DNA of 13,524 nt from positions 1-13,524 of the forward strand of contig JALRDC010000146.1 in NCBI GenBank assembly GCA_023262245.1, given 5' to 3'. Positions within the stretch are counted from its first letter, which is position 1; the number at the start of each line of letters is the position of its first letter. Both the position numbers and the translations under genes were made by a program. Positions 6,907-13,524 of the stretch are shown here, in pieces. The notes under the pieces were generated by a model, which was not told the DNA's origin, made no database searches, and worked only from the letters and a program-made list of their open reading frames with translations. The stretch is from Flavobacteriaceae bacterium (GTDB taxonomy: Bacteria; Bacteroidota; Bacteroidia; Flavobacteriales; Flavobacteriaceae).

Positions 6907-8286
6907 TTAAAATTTAATATTTGTTGTTCCATAGGGAGCTCTTTGCTCTCTTCTAAGCATGGAATTTGCTTCATCATCCTTGACAAAGCGTTCTTGCTTA
7001 GGATCCCATTCCAATTTTCTTGGGAGTTTCATTGCTATATGACTGATCAGGCAAACAGTACAAGCACGGTGTCCAATTTCGACTGGGGAAATAGGCTGTT
7101 TTCCACTTTTAATACATTCTAGCCAATTTCCGTGTTGTTCATTACTCTTGTACAATTGGATCTCATTCGAACCAATTTTAGAATTTATAATATTTGGATC
7201 ACTCGCATCAAGTGATTTGACACCGTTATTATCAGGAATGGGATCGGATGCAGTGGCTCTGTAGGCACCTCGCGTTACAAAGATCCACCCTTCCTCACCT
7301 TCGTAACGGATGCCATTGGGAAATCCTCCACTGGTAAGCATGGTAATTCCGTTTTCATACTCGGCTTTAACCATAAAATCGCCATGTACATCCCAACTTC
7401 CGTATTTAGGAAAATCTGCTATAGCCTCAACACTAATGGGGCCTGTATACTCAGTATTCATACCCCAAGCAGCAGAATCAAAGTGGTGTTGTCCCCAACC
7501 GGTAATCATTCCAGCACCAAATTGTTCTTTTCTAAGCCATCCCGGACGGCCATATCCAATTTTAGGATGTACTAACATTTCTGCATATTCCATTTCGGGA
7601 GTGGAGCCTAACCAGGCATCGAAATTAAGTGATGATGGTATCGATTCGGTTTGGGCGATGGGTCCAGAGGGGTCTCCGGGAAGCCCCACTTTGACCGTAT
7701 GTAACTTTCCAATTCTGCCATTTCGTACCAGTTCTGCAGCATATCTAAATTGTGGAGACGAACGCTGTTGAGTCCCCACTTGAAGGGTGATTTTTTGTTT
7801 TTGGACAATATCGCTTAACAGCCTACCTTCCTCAACAGTTAAGGAGGTTGGCTTTTGTAAATAAACATGTTTTTTGGCTAATGCAGCTTCAATTGCTGGT
7901 TGGGCATGCCAGTGGTCCGGAGTGCTTATAATTACAGCATCAATATCTTTATTCGCGATCAGTTCTTGATAGTTGTCAAACATTTTTGTGTCTACTTTTT
8001 TCCCTTTTTCTTGATAAAAGCGATCTACAAGTTTCTTTCCATCTTTTAATCGGTTTTGGTCTACATCACATACCGCCATTATTTGAGCATTTTCATACTG
8101 CATGGTCCCTGGCATATCGTGATCCCGAGCAATTCTTCCGCAACCTATTTGGCCTACCTGAATGCGATTACTGGGAGCATTCTTTCCAAAAACTGAAGAA
8201 GGAATAATAGTTGGAAAAGCGGCTAAAAGTGCTGTTGTTGAAGTCTTTTTAATAAAGGAACGACGATTGAGATGTTTATTTTTCAT
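6907..8286 (-). CDS. Tat-exported Gfo/Idh/MocA family sugar oxidoreductase
   Basis: An NAD(P)-dependent oxidoreductase likely acting on a sugar or sugar acid outside the cytoplasm. The N-terminus has a twin-arginine signal, N-RRSFIKK at residues 7-14, followed by an Ala/Pro hydrophobic stretch to about residue 34. The Rossmann domain starts at RIQVGQIGCGRIARDHD (41-57) with the GxGxxA dinucleotide loop. CDVD (73-76) ends the second strand, STPDHWHA (121-128) is the usual substrate/cofactor-side loop, and QKP (144-146) replaces EKP while keeping the Lys. GWGQHHFDSAAWG (263-275) provides the expected His/Asp cluster of the C-terminal domain. The 459-residue length is typical of Tat-type members, of which Zymomonas glucose-fructose oxidoreductase, which carries tightly bound NADP, is the known precedent. 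The ATG lies 3 nt after the PmoA-like gene's stop, and its own stop is 1 nt before the next oxidoreductase. The family is firm, the substrate unknown. Confidence 0.9.
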   Translation of the reverse strand: MKNKHLNRRSFIKKTSTTALLAAFPTIIPSSVFGKNAPSNRIQVGQIGCGRIARDHDMPGTMQYENAQIMAVCDVDQNRLKDGKKLVDRFYQEKGKKVDTKMFDNYQELIANKDIDAVIISTPDHWHAQPAIEAALAKKHVYLQKPTSLTVEEGRLLSDIVQKQKITLQVGTQQRSSPQFRYAAELVRNGRIGKLHTVKVGLPGDPSGPIAQTESIPSSLNFDAWLGSTPEMEYAEMLVHPKIGYGRPGWLRKEQFGAGMITGWGQHHFDSAAWGMNTEYTGPISVEAIADFPKYGSWDVHGDFMVKAEYENGITMLTSGGFPNGIRYEGEEGWIFVTRGAYRATASDPIPDNNGVKSLDASDPNIINSKIGSNEIQLYKSNEQHGNWLECIKSGKQPISPVEIGHRACTVCLISHIAMKLPRKLEWDPKQERFVKDDEANSMLRREQRAPYGTTNIKF

Positions 8287-8289
8287 GAG

Positions 8290-9522
8290 TTAAGGTTTAA
8301 TGCGATAGGTTGTTGGATGAACAAATTGATCCCACAAAGCATCAGCACTTGTAGTTTCCATTTTGCCATCATAGATTAATAATTGGTATCTTAAGGTATA
8401 TATTTTTCCTGGATTTAGTGTCCAATCGGTTGTCTTAGTAGTCGCAAAATTGACAAATAAATCCCCCCTGCCGTATTGGTTTTCAGGCCAAACGCGAAGC
8501 GGCTCAGGATGGTTGAAGTTTTCTGGGTGAGACAACATAAGTCCTCCTCCATACCCCTCTTTACCTAACTGTCCCTCTACAATGCACCAGCGTGCTGTAC
8601 TTCCATCTGCATTTTTTCTGGTTTTTCCTTCAGAGCTAAGCACCCGGCTGTTCTGATTGTCCCATTCCTCCGTGGTACGCCAGCCAAAACCACCATAACG
8701 ATACTTAATGATTTTAAAGGGTTGTGCTGTTGCACACTCGTATTTAATGGTAATATCCATTAAATACTGGTCTTTATTGATTGGAAAAATCCTAATTTTT
8801 TGAGTTTCATTTAAAGCGACCTTTTCATTTTCATTCTTTAATACCACATGCTCGTGTAAAACTTTAAAAGTGCTAAATACAGGTCCCGAATTTTCCTCAA
8901 GTAATTTAGCAAACCGAACTGTACCCTCCATTTTATCTAAGTTCCAAAAATCTAATGTGTCCTCGTCAAAAAGAGTGTGGGTCCAGGGGTTCCAAATTCC
9001 GTAATGATGGTAGTGATCCTGGGGTTGAATGCGCGTCAATCTTTTTCCACTAGGGGTATTTATGGGATGCAAATATCCACTGCGGTTATAGGCTTTGCTA
9101 ACTCCTTTAGGCGATTTTTTTAACGCCATTTGATACCCAACAATTTTGGTATTCCCTTGAAACACTTCCAGCTGTCCTCCCTGTTCAATCATTTTAATAT
9201 GATCTTGTTTGGAGGGCGTCTTCGTATCGAGAGTGTATTGGCTGGGTTCAACCCCGCTCATCCAATACAGGTAATCTTCTTCAATCTGATAGGGGATTTC
9301 AAACTTGCCTTTTGGATTTTTTTCCATCAATCGGAAAGGATGTTTTTTTAATTTATTGGGAAGTTTCAATCGAACAATGGTATTCTTTTGAAAAGCGGTC
9401 CCTTCTGAAAGCTCTAGATGGATGTTTTTGTCCGCACAGGAAAGCCCTGTGAGACAAATAAGCATGAGTCCTTTGTTACGAAGTCTCAAGATTGATTTAA
9501 ACTTTTTATATACATGATCCAT
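8290..9522 (-). CDS. PmoA-like / DUF6807 family lipoprotein
   Basis: A protein of the family annotated 'PmoA family' (DUF6807), which despite the name has no demonstrated link to methane monooxygenase and is often found beside Gfo/Idh oxidoreductases in sugar-use loci. A longer ORF starts at 9561 with TTG and overlaps dctM. I prefer the ATG at 9520-9522, 28 nt after the dctM stop. It gives 410 residues and a basic n-region, then LMLICLTGLSC, a lipoprotein-like signal with Cys29. Family landmarks are SGYLHPINTPSGKRLT (about 148-163) and the His-rich QDHYHHYGIWNPW (168-180), typically H-H-x-G-[LI]-W in this family. GRGDLFVNFATTK and a beta-rich C-terminus follow. The fold resembles galactose-mutarotase-like beta-sandwiches by my recollection of the family, not by search. 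The histidine cluster may bind metal or substrate (inference). It sits between the TRAP genes and two oxidoreductases in one operon. Confidence 0.8.
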   Translation of the reverse strand: MDHVYKKFKSILRLRNKGLMLICLTGLSCADKNIHLELSEGTAFQKNTIVRLKLPNKLKKHPFRLMEKNPKGKFEIPYQIEEDYLYWMSGVEPSQYTLDTKTPSKQDHIKMIEQGGQLEVFQGNTKIVGYQMALKKSPKGVSKAYNRSGYLHPINTPSGKRLTRIQPQDHYHHYGIWNPWTHTLFDEDTLDFWNLDKMEGTVRFAKLLEENSGPVFSTFKVLHEHVVLKNENEKVALNETQKIRIFPINKDQYLMDITIKYECATAQPFKIIKYRYGGFGWRTTEEWDNQNSRVLSSEGKTRKNADGSTARWCIVEGQLGKEGYGGGLMLSHPENFNHPEPLRVWPENQYGRGDLFVNFATTKTTDWTLNPGKIYTLRYQLLIYDGKMETTSADALWDQFVHPTTYRIKP

Positions 9523-9550
9523 TGGGACTATTGATTTAATTTTCACTTTT

Positions 9551-10846
9551 TTAAAATCCAAATTTTTGAGGGAGCCACAGGGTTATTTGTGGGAAATAGG
9601 TAATCATTCCTAACGCAACTATCATAGCTATAAACAGTGGCAGTAAAGGCTTGATGACTTTTTCAATACTTGTATTTGCAATACCAACACCAACAAATAA
9701 TACTGAGCCAACAGGAGGCGTGCACAATCCGATGCAAAGGTTTAGTACCATAATGATTCCAAATTGGACAGGATCAATACCTATGGATTTAATGACGGGT
9801 AAAAAAATAGGTGTAAAAATCAATACTGCCGGGGTCATGTCCATAAATATTCCAACAAATAGGAGAATTAAATTGATCAATAAAAGAAGGATGATTTTAT
9901 TATCACTAATATTGAGTAAAACATCGCTTAGATTTTGAGGAATATTTTCATAGGACATTACCCAGGACATACTCATAGAAGCCGCAATTAAGAGTAGTAC
10001 TATGGCACTGGTTTTGGAAGAGTTTAAAAGAATTTTAGACAAATCCTTAATTTTGATTTCTTTATAGAGCATTCCTAGGATTAGCGTATATAAAACGGCA
10101 ACGGCAGAAGCTTCTGTGGCAGTAAAAAATCCGGCAACAATCCCCCCTATTACAATAAAGAGAAGAAACAAACTGGGAAGGGCATTAATAAAGCTAGTTA
10201 GCACTTGTTTAAGAGTGCTTCTTTGAGAAGTTGGATATCCTTTACGTTTGGCCCACAGGGCTGCTACAATCATTAAAAAAAGACCCGTCAAAATCCCCGG
10301 AAGGTAACCAGCAAGAAATAAAGCGGCGATGGAAACTCCTCCACTCGCCAAAGAATAAACGATCAAAACATTGCTGGGGGGAATAATCAAACCCATCGTA
10401 GAAGAGGTAATATTTACAGCGGCTCCATACTCTTTAGCATAGCCCTCTTTTTCCATTTCAGGACCTAAAATACTCCCCATTGCAGAAGCAGAAGCCATTG
10501 CAGAACCTGCAATGGCTCCCATCATCATGGCAGAAATGATGTTGATCAGAGCTAATCCTCCCGGTAGGGTTCCTACCAGTGTTTTTGCAAATTGGATTAG
10601 TCGATTCGCAATTCCCCCATGGGTCATTAATTGTCCTGAAAGTATAAAAAATGGAATTGCTAGTAATGCAAAGCTGTCCAAACCTGTAGCCATCCGTTGA
10701 GCTATGGTTGTTACCGCAGCCAAATTAGGGATGCTCACTAAAATGGTTAGCATGGAAGAAAGCGCAATGCTCCATGCCACAGGTGTTCCCATTCCAATAA
10801 ATATGAAAAAACTCAGAACGAGGATACAAATAGGGAGCAATTCCAT
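9551..10846 (-). CDS. dctM: TRAP transporter large permease DctM
   Basis: The large membrane subunit of a tripartite ATP-independent periplasmic transporter, which moves the substrate across the inner membrane driven by a sodium or proton gradient. It has 431 residues with about a dozen hydrophobic segments throughout. Signatures of the family: ALLAIPFFILSGQLM (60-74), GSAMASASAMGSILGPEM (114-131), GLIIPPSN (152-159), GIFMDMTPAVLIFTPIFLP (332-350) and GLCTPPVGSVLF (373-384). The last two are hallmarks of DctM/SiaM. It starts 3 nt after the dctQ stop. The substrate is fixed mainly by DctP; the neighbouring uxaC suggests a hexuronate (inference). Confidence 0.95.
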   Translation of the reverse strand: MELLPICILVLSFFIFIGMGTPVAWSIALSSMLTILVSIPNLAAVTTIAQRMATGLDSFALLAIPFFILSGQLMTHGGIANRLIQFAKTLVGTLPGGLALINIISAMMMGAIAGSAMASASAMGSILGPEMEKEGYAKEYGAAVNITSSTMGLIIPPSNVLIVYSLASGGVSIAALFLAGYLPGILTGLFLMIVAALWAKRKGYPTSQRSTLKQVLTSFINALPSLFLLFIVIGGIVAGFFTATEASAVAVLYTLILGMLYKEIKIKDLSKILLNSSKTSAIVLLLIAASMSMSWVMSYENIPQNLSDVLLNISDNKIILLLLINLILLFVGIFMDMTPAVLIFTPIFLPVIKSIGIDPVQFGIIMVLNLCIGLCTPPVGSVLFVGVGIANTSIEKVIKPLLPLFIAMIVALGMITYFPQITLWLPQKFGF

Positions 10847-10849
10847 AAG

Positions 10850-11308
10850 TTATTCTTTTGTTTGAATGAGTTGATAAAAAATAATCAGTAGACCACTAAA
10901 AGGAATGATAGCATAAACAAGTGCTAAAGGGATTTGTAGAGATGGAGAATACTGTTGCAGTTTTAGTGTAATATATACGAGTCGCCCTCCACCGATCAAC
11001 ATACCAAAGAGAGCAAAGATCAATACTGAAATACGAACAAAAGCATCCACAATTTTTCGATTTCTCGGGTTAAACTTCTTTATAAAAAAGTCAATGGCTA
11101 CATGTTCTTGTTTTCCGGTAACATAAGCTGCTCCTAAAATGCCCAACCAAATCATTAAATAACGAGCTAATTCGTCTGTAAAAGAACTAGGATTGGAAGT
11201 AAAAAAACGGGTAAAAACTTGCCATAATACATTAATAACCATGATGCTTAAAATCAATACCAATAAGCGTTCTACGATTTTGTCTAGTTGAATTCTAATT
11301 TGCTTCAT
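10850..11308 (-). CDS. dctQ: TRAP transporter small permease DctQ
   Basis: The small membrane subunit that partners DctM. A longer reading frame runs to 11425, but its extra 39 residues are basic and lie inside dctP. The ATG at 11306-11308 gives MKQIRIQLDKIVERLL, the usual DctQ opening, 152 residues and a 14-nt overlap with the dctP end, compatible with translational coupling. Four hydrophobic helices are seen at about 13-35, 45-65, 84-112 and 121-145. The stretch SFTDELARYLMIWLGILGAA, with the acidic/Arg ELARY and W motif before helix 2, is the classic DctQ signature, followed by GKQEHVAIDF. Confidence 0.92.
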   Translation of the reverse strand: MKQIRIQLDKIVERLLVLILSIMVINVLWQVFTRFFTSNPSSFTDELARYLMIWLGILGAAYVTGKQEHVAIDFFIKKFNPRNRKIVDAFVRISVLIFALFGMLIGGGRLVYITLKLQQYSPSLQIPLALVYAIIPFSGLLIIFYQLIQTKE

Positions 11309-12293
11309 TTCGAATACGTTCAATAAGGTGAGCCATTTCCGGATCTTTTTTAAATTCTTTATACAAGGACTTGGTAGCTTCTTGAAATAGTGTTTTTTCT
11401 GGATAAGATACTTCCACACCCGCACTAATTACTGCCTGTAAAGATTCATTTTCAGATTGTATCCAAAGTTCCCTTTGATAAGGAACGGACTGGTCTATTG
11501 CAGTTTGGAGCCATTTTTGTTCTTGAGGATTTAAACGCTTCCATAAATGGGTACTTACCAAAAGAACATCTGGGATCATCGTATGTTCATCTATGGAGTA
11601 AAATTTGCAGACTTCATAATGTCTGGAAAGATAAAAACTGGGAGGATTATTTTCAGCGCCATCGACCACCCCTTGCTGAAGAGCGGTGTAGAGTTCTCCC
11701 CAAGAAATTGGGGTAGGGGAGGCTCCTAATTGTTTTACCATATCAAACGCAGAAACACTTTCTTGTACTCTGATTTTTAACCCGTTGAGGTCTTGAGGAT
11801 TTTTAACAGGACGTTCTTTAGTGTAAAAACTTCTACTTCCAGAGTCGTAAAATCCTATTCCTTTGAGCCAAAAATCATCTCCTTCTTTTAAAAGTTCTTT
11901 ACCAATAGGGCCATCCAAAACACGAAAAAGATGTGCTTTATCATCAAATAAAAAGGGGAGGCCAAAGATTTTCAATTTTGGGGCAAAATTTTCTAGGACA
12001 GCTCCTGAAACTTTAGTCATATCCAAACTTCCAATTTGTAGTAATTCCAAACATTCTCTTTCGCTGCCTAGTTGCTGGTTGGGATAGATTTGGATGCGCA
12101 TTTTCCCATCAGATAATTCATTCAGATACGCATCTGCTTGTAACATGGCTTGATGAACTGAATGCGTTACATCCAGTCCATGTCCCAAACGAATAATGCG
12201 GGTTGAAGAAGTTTGATTACATTGGGTAGTAAGCATAATAACACCTAATAAGCCGGAATAGAAAAAACGCCATTTTTGTTTGAGTACCTTCAT
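11295..12293 (-). CDS. dctP: TRAP transporter solute-binding protein DctP (probable uronate/sugar-acid receptor)
   Basis: The extracytoplasmic substrate-binding protein of the TRAP system, 332 residues. The signal peptide runs to about residue 24 and ends in LTTQC. Cys25 could be lipidated, but Gln at -1 is unusual for a lipobox, so a soluble periplasmic form is not excluded. The mature part begins IIRLGHGLDVTHSVHQA, the normal DctP opening, then GSERECLELLQIGSLDM (76-92). GLKIRV (171-176) contains Arg175, the position that forms the salt bridge with the substrate carboxylate in known DctP proteins. WGELYTALQQGVVDGAENN (198-216) is the second hallmark. Its ATG overlaps the uxaC stop (ATGA). 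Arg plus neighbouring uxaC supports a carboxylated sugar such as glucuronate or galacturonate, but the exact ligand is inference. Confidence 0.93.
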   Translation of the reverse strand: MKVLKQKWRFFYSGLLGVIMLTTQCNQTSSTRIIRLGHGLDVTHSVHQAMLQADAYLNELSDGKMRIQIYPNQQLGSERECLELLQIGSLDMTKVSGAVLENFAPKLKIFGLPFLFDDKAHLFRVLDGPIGKELLKEGDDFWLKGIGFYDSGSRSFYTKERPVKNPQDLNGLKIRVQESVSAFDMVKQLGASPTPISWGELYTALQQGVVDGAENNPPSFYLSRHYEVCKFYSIDEHTMIPDVLLVSTHLWKRLNPQEQKWLQTAIDQSVPYQRELWIQSENESLQAVISAGVEVSYPEKTLFQEATKSLYKEFKKDPEMAHLIERIRNEAN

Positions 12294-13524
12294 TCGAAAT
12301 CAAAATAATTTTTGGCATTGTAATAACTGATGTCAGCTATAATTTTACCAATTAGAGAAAAATCACGAGGTAAAAGACCTTTTTCAATATCATTTCCAAA
12401 TAAATTGCACAGAAGACGACGGAAGTATTCGTGTCTCGGGAATGAAAGGAAGCTTCTAGAGTCCGTGAGCATGCCTACAAAACAGCTCAAAACACTCATG
12501 TTAGATAATGTATTAATTTGATTGGTCATTCCATCCAATTGATCCAAAAACCACCATCCAGACCCCCATTGTATTTTACCTTTGCTGCTTCCATCATTAA
12601 AGTTTCCAATCATGGTTGCCATAATTTCATTATCGGATGGGTTTAGATTATATAAAATGGTCTTACTTAATTGATTGTTTTTATCTAATGCATCTAAGTA
12701 CCTAGAGAGGTTTTGGGCAATAGGGTAGTTACCAATAGAGTCCCAGCCTGTATCGGGTCCCAGTTTAGAAAACATTCGGGTGTTGTTATTTCTCATAGCA
12801 CCTAGGTGAAATTGTTGGACCCATCCCATTCGATGATAAGCCTTTCCAAGAAAAAGAAGCAAAGCGGTTTGAAATTGTTCTATCTTTTCTTGTTCCAAAT
12901 TTTCTCCTTTCCTGCGTTTAGAGAACAGCTCCTCAATTTGTTTATCAGAGGCTTCTTTAAAGGGTAGATAGGTCAAGCCGTGATCTGATAGTCGGCAACC
13001 TTGAGCATGAAAATAATCCATTCTTTTTTGGAGTGCTTCACAAAGCAATTGAAAGCTGTTTATTTCTAGGCCTGTTTGCTCTTCTAAAAGGTCGATGTAG
13101 TTGTTAAAATCTTTTGCTTGAATAAGTATTGCCTTGTCGGGTCGAAAGCTTGGTTTCATAGCCACAGGAGTGTTAGAGGCAAGGTGTTTTTTGTGAAAGC
13201 TCAGATCGTCTATTGGGTCATCAGTAGTACAAATTAATTCAACCTTCATTTTTTGGAGTAAACGTTGTGTACTGAACTTTGTTGAGTTAGTTAAAGAATT
13301 AGTTTGTTCATAAACTTCCCTTGCATTTTTTTCTGAGAGCAATACATCGATATCAAAATAACGTTTAAGTTCTAAATGGGTCCAGTGGTATAAAGGGTTT
13401 CGAACTAAGTAAGGTACGGCTGAAGCAAATTGAATGAATTTTTCTCGATCCGAAACAGTACCTGTCAAGTAATCTTCGTTAATCCCTAGAGTTCTTAAAG
13501 CCCTCCATTTATAATGATCTCCTT
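12290..13524 (-). CDS. uxaC: Uronate (glucuronate/galacturonate) isomerase UxaC, 5'-truncated by window edge
   Basis: A cytoplasmic isomerase of the amidohydrolase superfamily that converts D-glucuronate to D-fructuronate and D-galacturonate to D-tagaturonate (EC 5.3.1.12), the first step of hexuronate catabolism. The frame continues through a TTG at 13466-13468 to the window end. The residues before it, GDHYKWRALR, are a conserved UxaC block, so the TTG is not the start. About 410 of roughly 470 residues are visible; the N-terminal metal-site histidines lie outside the window. Seen here: RNPLYHWTHLELKRYF, TTDDPIDDL, LSDHGL, the QFHLGAMRNNN block, GPDTGWDSIGN, WWFLDQLDGM, and TDSRSF (nt 12466-12449), which holds the conserved Asp after strand 8. 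The stop overlaps dctP by 4 nt. As the most upstream visible gene of the operon, it implies that the promoter and perhaps other uronate genes lie beyond the right edge. Confidence 0.95.
   Translation of the reverse strand, partial: GDHYKWRALRTLGINEDYLTGTVSDREKFIQFASAVPYLVRNPLYHWTHLELKRYFDIDVLLSEKNAREVYEQTNSLTNSTKFSTQRLLQKMKVELICTTDDPIDDLSFHKKHLASNTPVAMKPSFRPDKAILIQAKDFNNYIDLLEEQTGLEINSFQLLCEALQKRMDYFHAQGCRLSDHGLTYLPFKEASDKQIEELFSKRRKGENLEQEKIEQFQTALLLFLGKAYHRMGWVQQFHLGAMRNNNTRMFSKLGPDTGWDSIGNYPIAQNLSRYLDALDKNNQLSKTILYNLNPSDNEIMATMIGNFNDGSSKGKIQWGSGWWFLDQLDGMTNQINTLSNMSVLSCFVGMLTDSRSFLSFPRHEYFRRLLCNLFGNDIEKGLLPRDFSLIGKIIADISYYNAKNYFDFE

Noticed and set aside
6906..6986. Longer N-terminus for the lipoprotein oxidoreductase starting at 6986
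   Set aside because: It overlaps the preceding gene by 80 bases and would place about 27 residues before a good signal peptide.
7310..7771. 153-codon open frame on the + strand opposite the Tat oxidoreductase
   Set aside because: It is fully antisense to a well-conserved coding sequence and has no recognisable domain; it is a reverse-strand shadow.
11309..11425. Longer DctQ starting at 11425
   Set aside because: The extra residues fall inside dctP and are not hydrophobic or DctQ-like; the ATG at 11308 gives the standard protein.
13466..13468. TTG at 13468 as the start of uxaC
   Set aside because: The upstream in-frame residues GDHYKWRALR are a conserved UxaC block, so the gene continues off the window.
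1..13524. CRISPR arrays, tRNA/rRNA genes, transposases, long direct repeats
   Set aside because: None was seen on reading both strands; the Asp-box repeats are protein-level repeats without DNA-level identity.

Overview
The window is AT-rich, gene-dense DNA that looks like a member of the Bacteroidota, most likely a (marine-type) flavobacterium. The grounds are the A/T-rich start regions with little Shine-Dalgarno, a TAnnTTTG-type promoter element, the many lipoprotein-like signal peptides, and the mix of families: a BNR/VPS10-like repeat protein, DUF983, an Oxidoreduct_C-type Gfo/Idh protein and a PmoA/DUF6807 protein. The taxon is inferred from these features, not from a search. No RNA gene, IS element or CRISPR array was seen, and no gap between genes exceeds about 115 bp.

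Left part (1-2230, + strand): the 3' two-thirds or so of a large Asp-box (BNR) / sortilin-like beta-propeller protein, cut by the left edge. A strong hairpin with T-tracts on both sides (about 2247-2276) separates it from a convergent YbdG-type MscS channel gene (2275-3534, -). Next comes a two-gene minus-strand unit: a DUF983 zinc-ribbon membrane protein (about 5451-5086) translationally coupled by an ATGA overlap to a group II PLP-dependent amino-acid decarboxylase (5089-3611). The DUF983 reading frame is open well beyond its first ATG and carries two CxxC pairs there, but it has no ATG/GTG/TTG to start from. This suggests an AUU or other rare start, or a sequence error.

Right part (13524-5565, - strand): seven tightly packed co-directional genes, read in the order uxaC (partial, cut by the right edge), dctP, dctQ, dctM, a PmoA/DUF6807 lipoprotein, a Tat-exported Gfo/Idh/MocA oxidoreductase, and a lipoprotein-type Gfo/Idh oxidoreductase with an Oxidoreduct_C-type C-terminus. 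Adjacent genes overlap (4 or 14 nt) or lie 1, 3, 3 and 28 nt apart, so this is almost certainly one operon.

Working model (inference): the TRAP system DctPQM imports an acidic sugar, probably a hexuronate, and UxaC isomerises it in the cytoplasm. The three downstream proteins all carry export signals and may form an envelope module that oxidises, reduces or cleaves uronate-containing sugars before uptake. That exported redox trio attached to a TRAP/uronate isomerase operon is the most interesting feature of the window, together with the start-less DUF983 gene.
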